Assembly (NCBI RefSeq): GCF_000003815.2
Contig: NC_049987.1
Location: 25,211,858-25,273,791, forward strand
DNA from: Branchiostoma floridae
Taxonomy: Eukaryota; Chordata; Leptocardii; Amphioxiformes; Branchiostomatidae
DNA length: 61,934 bases
Direction of reading: 5' to 3'
This document shows positions 56,101 to 61,934 of this stretch, in pieces; position 1 is the stretch's first letter; each line of letters opens with the position of its first letter. The translations under genes and the position numbers were made by a program. Below the pieces are notes generated by a model. The model did no database searches. It saw only the letters and a program-made list of their open reading frames with translations, and was not told where the DNA came from.

Positions 56101-57334
56101 ATAAGTTGGGGCCCCCTAGCGGCTAGTTTTGGGATACCAGGGGCATTTTTATAAAAAAACTTCTAAAGACGATAACTCAAGAAGGGAACATCAGATTTTT
56201 ATGTCTTTTTTGTATGTAGGTACCTTAGATAATGTTGTATAAACTGAAATATCAATTATGCAAAAATTGCAAAACCGCTTAAATAATAATGATGGGAATT
56301 TTATACTAGTGACATGTGTACTGTACGTTAGTCAGTGATGAACAACAGTATGCATAAATTATGTTAATGTGTAAGTCATTTGCATGAAATTTACAAAAGC
56401 TCTAGATATTTCATGGACGTATGATTTTTCGTTATGTCCAAAGAAGAAAGTTTTCTTCTGAAATCAGGCTAAAATTAATGACTGGGCGGATGCCATCCAT
56501 AGAATCTACTTGCTTCGGCCTAATTGGAGGTTCGATCAGCGCAGATGAAAGCACTGGTGCGGTGCGGTGCCACACCCCTACTGTTAATGTGTGTACCTCT
56601 TTGCAACGTCACCATGGAAATTTTTGTCTGAAAAAATCGAATATATTACATGTAACATCAACTCTCATAATTCCGCCGGATGCCATAATACCGCCACATA
56701 ACATAAAAAATACCTGAATTTAAGTGATTTAAAGAGATGTCGAATGCAGCATCAGTAATCCTGAGGTATATACTTTTCAGATATTTAGGTGTTCAAGACA
56801 ATGTACAAAAGGCCTCTATGATAATGTTTTTGATGCGGCGGTATTATGGCACCCGGATGGAATTTTGAGAGTTGATGTTACAAGTAAGCTCCTCACTATC
56901 TAAACATGACTTTGTACGTGAGTTGTAGAAATAATATATCTTCTCGCAGGGGAAACTAAACCACATGGTATTTCGATCCCTGAAAATTGCCTGATATGTA
57001 TTTGTGGATGACTATACACCATTACTGCTTGGAAAAAAAATTCTGATCATTCTACAAATAAATGTCTATGTTGTACTGACTAAAGGAAGTAACAAAAACA
57101 TCAGCTACCTGTAGACGTGTACGTTGCGTTACGTTTCACCTCCTCGGCTTCTTCGTAGATGTGTGAAGACGTTTCTTGTTCTTCTTGCGACTTGTCAGAA
57201 GCGCCGTTGCCATGGCGGACACGCCCGCGGGAACCACCCTGATGGACAGGAGGGGTTTGGGACGGCGGCCCGCTGGTTTGGCCGCTGTCAGGGCGCGGGA
57301 AAGGGGACCGGACCGGCTCTGCTTGCTCGTACAT
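43255..57334 (-). CDS. Gene C: type II membrane protein, coiled-coil stalk plus YWTD beta-propeller (3' end not found)
   Basis: Eight exons are supported, in transcription order: 57334-57109, 54423-54278, 53509-52837, 52236-51982, 50959-50794, 50300-50179, 44078-43886 and 43355-43255. Every junction is GT-AG and all phases agree, giving about 627 residues. Order: a 75-residue cytoplasmic tail starting MYEQAEPVRS; an anchor with basic residues before the hydrophobic run (N-in, type II); twelve 17-residue stalk repeats; six YWTD-like units (LLVADRDEE, YVYWSDGEN, IYWSVAY, MYWVDYF, LYYSDQW, VYWSSTW), enough for one six-bladed propeller of the LDLR/nidogen type. Such propellers bind protein ligands; no ligand can be inferred here. 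There are no EGF or LDL-A modules beside the propeller, unlike LDLR and LRP. The last exon ends in phase 1 at a strong GTAAGT donor, so a terminal exon is missing or unrecognised; reading on would add GKYSS and stop. Confidence 0.85.
43524..43733. mobile_element. 210-bp TIR MITE
   Basis: The left end GTAACGGTAGTTCGCC continues TTTATCCGTGGGGTAACC and TATATCCGTTGTT. The reversed right end reads GTAACGCTACTTTTATCC, then GCGGGGTAACCCATATCC. The arms are about 40 bp. Confidence 0.75.
43733..43798. repeat. (CATA)n microsatellite
   Basis: Repeated ATACATAC units start directly at the right end of the 43524-43733 MITE, interrupted once near 43750-43770. Confidence 0.8.
43886..44078 (-). CDS. Gene C exon 7: propeller, fifth and sixth units
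   Basis: Phase 1 to phase 2. It contains RLYYSDQWHRIYSSDLLGND, the turn GGIAVDED and FVYWSSTW. A short serine run (HSSSS, from a CAT/TCA triplet repeat) lies in the loop after the sixth YWxS strand; the gene B copy has a longer run. Confidence 0.85.
44345..45060. repeat. Tandem repeat of about 141-144 bp, five copies, inside the CAC-ended transposon
   Basis: Units begin near 44356, 44500, 44641, 44782 and 44925, each with GTATACGGAAACATATCC, then a GGAACATGTTTCGTCGC-like block and TCCGTATATAC. Copies diverge progressively to the right. Such subterminal repeats usually serve as transposase binding sites; that is inference. Confidence 0.8.
47141..47314. mobile_element. 174-bp palindromic MITE
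   Basis: Perfect 20-bp terminal inverted repeats start TCTCCAAGCAGAGGTTGAGT, and the arms match imperfectly almost to the centre. A direct repeat of AAATTACACGGGCGCTCCTC lies near the middle. It sits inside the larger transposon. A related element with the same ends lies at 38576-38699. Confidence 0.75.
47703..47839. other. Assembly gap
   Basis: 137 N inside the CAC-ended transposon. Confidence 1.
49010..49600. repeat. Dispersed repeat family, copy in gene C intron
   Basis: Same block order as 24470-24880, with TCACAAGCTATCTGTCATCA and GTAGTACCAAGGTCGCATAC. It sits between the CAC-ended transposon and the CA/GT tract. Confidence 0.7.
49681..50124. repeat. 440-bp alternating purine-pyrimidine (CA/GT) tract with ACACGTGT palindromes
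   Basis: The tract is (AC)n broken at intervals by CACGTGTAC, repeated about twenty times, and keeps strict purine-pyrimidine alternation almost throughout. On the transcribed strand it is (TG)-rich and starts about 55 nt after the exon 6 donor of gene C. It keeps all frames open and explains the long Cys-Val and Thr-His reading frames here. Confidence 0.95.
50179..50300 (-). CDS. Gene C exon 6: propeller, fourth YWTD unit
   Basis: Phase 2 to phase 1. It reads LMYWVDYFKNRIDRAAMDGS and then ITGLNNPRAITIDFKG. The donor is followed about 55 nt later by the long (TG)-rich tract of the next intron. Confidence 0.87.
50452..50780. mobile_element. Shorter relative of the 4949-6020 TIR element
   Basis: It carries the end GCCATGTTGACTTGGTTATA and interior blocks (TTGACTTTAGAATTTACTTT, TTTCAATCTACGGCATG) that match 4949-6020 in reverse orientation. 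Confidence 0.6.
50794..50959 (-). CDS. Gene C exon 5: propeller, third YWTD unit
   Basis: Phase 1 to phase 2. It encodes TWGLALDHAGGNIYWSVAY, then KKDGSSARTLLTSP and GLVLDPRN. The GLALD and GLVLD turns and the IYWS strand are standard YWTD features. The sequence at 51841-51876 could contribute a 15-nt microexon between exons 4 and 5, but direct joining keeps phase and gives normal spacing. Confidence 0.85.
51176..51666. mobile_element. hAT-like MITE in an intron of gene C
   Basis: The left end TGGGTGGGTACCGGTACA and right end TGTACAGGTACCCACACCTA are inverted. The interior near each end carries GGTCCGG repeats. It is bordered by an imperfect direct duplication of about 75 bp (51095-51170 and 51667-51745). 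Confidence 0.65.
51982..52236 (-). CDS. Gene C exon 4: first propeller exon
   Basis: Phase 1 to phase 1. It starts GDHDSRKNSEPFLLVADRDE and holds the first propeller unit plus the start of the second, with YVYWSD followed by the typical RRDGSGMETVID strand pattern. It matches gene B 21009-20758 almost residue for residue. Confidence 0.88.
52837..53509 (-). CDS. Gene C exon 3: stalk of twelve 17-residue coiled-coil repeats
   Basis: The exon runs from phase 0 to phase 1. It opens with an 18-residue unit (EITQLSTTVEALKRNQDD), followed by eleven 17-residue units of the form (M/I)R(R/Q)L(T/S)TTVDALKRDQDD, then a linker with one Cys (SEQCLDETSKTT). Core positions are M/I1, L4, V8, L11 and Q15, so each unit is 7+7+3. 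The DNA repeat is 51 bp and highly uniform, which leaves several shadow frames open on both strands. Role: rod-like oligomerising neck that holds the head away from the membrane (inference from family). Confidence 0.9.
53830..54224 (-). mobile_element. tRNA-derived SINE in intron 2 of gene C
   Basis: On the minus strand the head holds an A box (TGGCGCAATCGGCAGCG, 54199-54214) and a B box (GAGTTTGAATCCTG, 54159-54172), followed by the CTTAGGAAAGGCACTTTACA body shared with the other SINEs. The left boundary is uncertain. Confidence 0.75.
54278..54423 (-). CDS. Gene C exon 2: signal-anchor transmembrane segment
   Basis: This 146-nt exon runs from phase 1 to phase 0. It encodes RTYPGGASGRRALSSF, then a basic stretch (IRSHRS), then a hydrophobic run of about 20 residues (MAAGIAVLLSLVAVSLAPL) ending FINKE. 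Positive charges on the N-terminal side predict a cytoplasmic N terminus. The exon has the same length and phase in genes A and B. Confidence 0.85.
54880..55560. repeat. Dispersed repeat family, copy in gene C intron 1
   Basis: Same block order, with CACAAGCTATCTGCCACC and CTGCAGTACCAAGGTCACAT, followed by a short CAGACA/CACA repeat (55626-55675). Confidence 0.7.
56651..56882. mobile_element. 232-bp TIR MITE
   Basis: Arms of about 45 bp: TGTAACATCAACTCTCATAA, then TTCCGCCGGATGCCATAATA at the left. The reversed right arm reads TGTAACATCAACTCTCAAAA and then GGGTGCCATAATACCGCC. Confidence 0.8.
57109..57334 (-). CDS. Gene C exon 1: cytoplasmic tail
   Basis: The ATG lies at 57334 and the exon ends in phase 1 at a GTAGCT donor. 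It encodes 75 residues rich in Pro, Gln, Glu and Gly, with no signal peptide. One tyrosine sits in IYEEAEEVKR, an acidic context loosely like Src-family SH2 targets; that is inference. Gene A carries a homologous exon. A TTTCCACAG acceptor-like sequence lies about 40 bases upstream of the ATG, so a 5'-UTR intron is possible. Confidence 0.7.
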
Positions 57335-57632
57335 TGGGACTGCACTGTGCAGACAACCGTCGCGCAGTGTATAACTGTGGAAAATGTATGAATATAGCAG
57401 CTAATACCTTGATTAGTCTACCGACGTAAAGCGACATTTGCTTTTATCTGAGCGAATGACGTGGCATGAGGTGGTAAGAATGGCATTTTGTTTTTCTGCA
57501 AGTGGCAGACTAATTTTCTGGGAAAAGGAGTTAATCTGCGCTGGGAGGGAGAAACATCAAAAAGTTTGTATGTGAGAACTCTTAATGTAGTCATTGAATC
57601 CCCGTGTTTTTCTGGAGACGTTGCAAAACATG

Positions 57633-58091
57633 TGGGGCCGAGTAGCACAGTGGTAGTGTATTCGGCCCGTGACCGAGAGGTCGCCGGTTCGAATCCGCAT
57701 GCCGTGTTGCCGGTCTTGTGCCCTTGGGAAAGGCACTTTACACGACTTTCCTCACTTTACTCAAGTGAAAATGAGTCGTCCCTCGGATAGGACGTTAAAT
57801 GGAGGTCCCGTGTTTGGGGAGAGCCACACCCCGGGCACGTAAAAGAACCCGCCACATGTGCGATGGTGCGATGTGGCGGATCAAACCATTCCGGCGAAAA
57901 TGGGGTAGGGAATTTCCCGAGCAGCCTCGTAACCCCTGCTTCGCCTATTGAGTCAGTGAAGTCAAGCTTGATGTTTCTGACTTAGGGAGAAGAGATGCTG
58001 CTACAGTTATCGCTATGGGCCGCTCTTCATCACCATGATGGTAACATCAGGCCCTACGAACATGATTTAGAAAAAAAAAAAAAAAAAAAAA
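57633..58091 (+). mobile_element. tRNA-derived SINE
   Basis: The head is tRNA-like, with an A box (TAGCACAGTGGTAGTG) and B box (GGTTCGAATCC, 57686-57696). The body starts CCTTGGGAAAGGCACTTTAC and contains GTCGTCCCTCGGATAGGACG; a poly(A) tail lies at 58071-58091. The paralogous sites near 38031 and 61683 lack it (TTGCAAACCCTTCCTGCC), so the insertion is young relative to those duplications. Confidence 0.88.
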
Positions 58092-58929
58092 CCTTCCTGC
58101 CATTTTAGATAAACATGTTAAGTGCACTATAACATAACCCTGTATGCTGTTGTAACTTACATTCGGTTCAACTGCAACAATATTACGCACAGGAGTGACT
58201 AGAGGTTGTTTTTAAAACTTTTAAATTCAGTCATGTGATCAATATGTACTTTCTCAAAACAAAATACTTGCGTACAAGCCTCAGTTTGTTTGTTTGATGT
58301 TTGTTTAGTTCCGTTCGGACTTTCCTTTTAAACTGTCTTAAATGTCTCTTCGCACCATGAACGTATCAATTCTTAGTATTTGGTCCTGTTTTTAAGATGT
58401 TCATAAAAATCTTACTGGGAAAAAAAGGATAACACCCCTGCTGTCCCATGTTTTTTACCAAAAGATGTTCATAAAAATCTTATGCTATTTCTGTATGGTT
58501 GAATGATTGTGTAGTTTAATGTACCCAGGTTCTCCTGAAAAAAGGGCTTCTGCCATTAGTGTGTATACCTGGCTATGTAAATTAAATAAATGAAAATGAA
58601 ATGTTCGTGTTTCGATGATCTATACAGGCAGCGAAAAGGGGACAAAAAGGTCACCCCAAATGTACTGTTCTGACCGCGGTTTAACAATATTGTGCCGTAA
58701 ATTTCGTCCTTTTTTGTGCCCAAATTGCGCTTTAGAGGCCGTACAACCAAGCCAATGTGAGTTTTTCAAGTTCTAAAACTCAGGTAGGTGATTTGTGGCA
58801 GCCTCTTTCTGCCATGATTCCCTGGTTAATGATATACATTGTATAGCCTAAATACTGAAATTTACCCAAATTTTATCCCTTATTACACACCACAACCCCC
58901 TGATATAAGACCTAATCGGTATAAACCCT

Positions 58930-61900
58930 GGGCCTCAATATCTTGAAAATAGCAAATCAGCGCCTCCCAAAAAAATAACCGCAAACGCCCCTAGAAGGCT
59001 GTAAGGCTGGGAGCAGCAGACAAATCAAATCAACCAGGAGCTTCTTTATTAGCCGGGCTCTTTGCTGACGTGTACTTTCCAGATATCCTTGTTTCCAATA
59101 TATTTTCCTGAGATACTGCATCTTTTTCTAGAGTTTGGGATTAAACCATCTTTCTGTGTAAAATGTCATCAGGGACAATAAACAACTACAAGTATAAATG
59201 TAATCCACCTAAATACATACCAAGAAGCAGTCTATCTGGTTTTAAACTGTTGTTGTCGAAAGGACACGCCCAAACCATTTTGTTAATGAAAAAAAGCTAC
59301 TTCAGAATTAGACGCGCAAGCTATTATGTGGGGAGATAAAGTACATTTCATGTATCCCTACTCACGCGCGACCTCAACAGCGGTTTGATAACTTTGAACT
59401 AACCTGCTAGGACAAGACGTTACCGCTTCCTGAAGATTCGACTCAAGACGTTACCGGTATACCGCTTCCTGAAGATGCGACTCAAGACGTTACCGCTTCC
59501 TGAAGATGCGACACGAGTTTCAGGTGGCGGCAGCTTTCTGGGTGTACCGTCACTGCGGCAAAATGCGGTGTGTATATATATTCATGTATAACATAATACA
59601 TATGTGATGTTATAGGTTTAACATGCTGACTGTATATCATTATGCTAATGATGAGATGTGATTGGTCAATTCAGATATGACAGTCGGCACGAACCATTCC
59701 TTCGGGGTAGGGTAGACACTGAATTAGACTTAAAACTGCATAGAAAACGTAAACAAAACAACAGACGTTTCATTCAGATGTATGGAAAATGAACATAACC
59801 CAGTCTTTACATGTCATGCACCATTCTTAAAGCTAAACAATCATATTTGAATCCTTCTTGAATAATATACAAATTGAAGACATCGTTTTCGATCCATGTT
59901 TGCTTGAGCTCCTTATTTACCTTCATATGAAAAAGTCAAGAAGGGCCCAATGGGATCCCATGGGCATTGCGCTTCTCGCGTTTCCTTTTGTAACAACAGA
60001 AATAAGTCAAATTTAGTCACTTAGTTGGTATCATTAATGAATTGACGACTAAATAGGACCTGTGGACGAGTTTGAATTCGAAACTGGGCTCAAAAAAATT
60101 GAAAACATTGCTTGACCATCGTGGTTACCTTAAACTGTTCGATATCAAAATGTTGCACATATTTTACAGCTTTTCAATAATTGTATGTTTTATCTTGAGC
60201 ATCGACGCTGGGTTCCAAACTGGTTATGTTTTCAGCCAAACGCACCTACTCTTCTTGATAAGTGAGCCAGGGTCTCAATTCTATTATTACGTTCAGATGT
60301 TTGGCGAATATGGACAAAGTTAATATGCCATCCGACGCTTCCCATGTACAGAGATTCACTTCACCATCGGAAATGGTGAATTCACCCTTCATTACACCAT
60401 TCCGCAAGCGGGATCACCCCCCCCCCCCCCCCACAAAGGAAATACTGTCATAAAAGTGCATCCTCCAGGCCTCATGCCTCGCCCAAATGCTATTTGGAAG
60501 AATGAAAATACAAAATAGCCCGACTGGGACTGCTGTTGCCCTCCCGGCTTGGTGCGACTTGTGAGGTTTCTGCACAGCAAAGATACACGCCCTGCGTCAG
60601 AGGCGAGGTCCGAACACAATGTGAATTATGAAGAAATTAGAAACCAAAGATGAAAGAAAATCATGAAGGACAAACAGCGCACGTTTCCAGACAAATCAGA
60701 TACACACGTAATTGTTTTCTTTGTTTTTTTGTTACATATTGAAAGAGAGGTATTGAAAACAATCTTTAAAGACATTCTACCTTTTTGATCATGTTTGGAA
60801 CCTTATCACATATATTGCATTCATCAATATGCACCAATAGGAGAAAAACAATTCTTTTTTTTTCTTCATCTGAATTTTGCCGTGTTCCTCACACAACAAG
60901 TAGACTGTACACACACGTAAAAGTTTTACGTTAACGCATACTTTTATACATTTTCTGAAATAGATTTTCATTTGGCGTCTTCACCCAAGCAATACCCAAG
61001 TTGCACACCCAAGCTTAGTGCTGCAGTGTTGCTAAGAACTGTCAGGGGGCGTCATTTACACGAGCCAGCTTTACACATGTCAAAGTTCAGGGTCGACTAG
61101 AATAATGTGAATATATTGTTTAACTGATAGGGTAGAAATCTGGATAAATAGTATGTATGGATCGGGCTGATCCTCACGCTAGCCGACATCTTTTTCGCCG
61201 CAGCCACCCTCACTAAGACAGCAGAGCCGCGGAGTTCCCGTTTACAACTTTTATTCAGACAGGTTTCATCAATCTTGCTTCTTCAGTGGTCCAGACTCAA
61301 ATGAGCAGAGTTCACAAGCTTTGAAGAACAGCAAGAAAATCTAGAGTTGGTTCAGGCTTGTTACAAAGGAAATTCCTTTCTTAAATACAAGCAGTTTTGG
61401 CATTGTGTTTTTTTCGTCCGTTTACAACTGTTACTGTGGAAAATGAATGAATATAGGAGCTAATACCTTGATTAGTCTGCCGACGTAAGGCGACATTTGC
61501 TTTTATCTGAGCGAATGACGTGGCATGAGGTGGTAAGAATGGCATTTTGTTTTTCTGCAAGCGGCAGACTTATTTTCTTGGAAGAGAAGTAAATCAGTGG
61601 TGGGAGGGAGAAACATCAAAACGTTTCTACGTGAGAACTCGTAATGTAGTCATTAAATCCCAGTGTTTTTCTGGAGACATTGCAAACCCTTCCTGCCATT
61701 TTAGGTAAACATGTAAAGTGAACTGCAAAAAGCAATATAACGTTAACTCTGTATGCTGTTGTAACTTACATTCGGTTCAACTGCAACAGCATTACACGCA
61801 GGGGTGGCTACAGTCTGTTTTTCATTTTTTTTAAATTCAGTCATGTGATCAATATGTACTTTCTCAATAAGCGTGATTGACAGGTGTCACAAACGTCAAG

Positions 61901-61934
61901 GCACAGCGAAGCAATACTCATATACGTGTGCTAC
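58930..61934. repeat. Duplicated block X2 (direct copy of 33780-38300)
   Basis: This is the right-hand copy of X1. Its last part (61440-61934) also matches 57370-57620 plus 58092-58260, the sequence just upstream of gene C exon 1, so gene-upstream sequence occurs more than once without an attached first exon. The 35-bp GACGTTACCGCTTCCTGAAG repeat has three copies here against two in X1. No genes seen. Confidence 0.8.

Noticed and set aside
57633-57700. tRNA gene
   Set aside because: A and B boxes are present, but the sequence continues into a SINE body with poly(A) tail; the same holds for 54150-54224.

Overview
The window looks like eukaryotic genomic DNA from an amphioxus-like chordate (Branchiostoma is the best guess). 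It has short exons with GT-AG junctions and matching phases, long introns rich in transposons, seven assembly gaps (runs of N), tRNA-derived SINEs, non-LTR retrotransposon ends and many TIR elements. The stalk and head protein style also recalls the expanded amphioxus type II membrane lectins; that resemblance is from memory, not from a search.

Three genes, all on the minus strand, make up the main content. Gene C (57334 to 43255) and gene B (24334/24163 to 16255) encode predicted type II membrane proteins: N-terminal cytoplasmic tail, one transmembrane anchor in a 146-nt exon, a stalk of 17- or 14-residue coiled-coil repeats, then an extracellular six-unit YWTD-type beta-propeller. Gene A (10272 to 6377) has the same anchor exon and stalk but ends in a C-type lectin domain. 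In all three genes the stalk exon ends in phase 1 after SKTT/SKTP, so the heads are joined at an equivalent, phase-compatible junction. I checked phase across every exon; the lengths are consistent except for exon 1 of gene A, which carries a one-base frameshift relative to gene C. Gene B has a different cytoplasmic tail, with two NPVY motifs and 24 seven-residue repeats, 13 of which carry tyrosine in a YEN or YKN context.

Layout: 1-6000 non-coding with nested TIR elements (4949-6020); 6377-10272 gene A; 10300-16200 intergenic, with a LINE fragment; 16255-24334 gene B with a second LINE relic in an intron; 24400-38300 intergenic and gap-rich, with two putative 3' exons of an unidentified plus-strand gene (28880-29867), a decayed P2X7-like domain copy (31976-31020, minus) and a duplicated 5'-flank block; 38700-43250 is the paralogous copy of 11050-16240; 43255-57334 gene C, whose introns hold a 4.67-kb CAC-ended DNA transposon and a 440-bp alternating purine-pyrimidine tract; 57400-61934 is the 5' flank, a second copy of 33780-38300.

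The duplicated flanks give internal empty sites for several insertions: the 4.67-kb element (TAA duplication), a TTAA-flanked piggyBac-like MITE, a SINE and a LINE tail. No terminal exon was found for genes B or C beyond the last propeller exon. The most interesting biology is a tandem receptor family that keeps its anchor and stalk while changing its head and its cytoplasmic tail.
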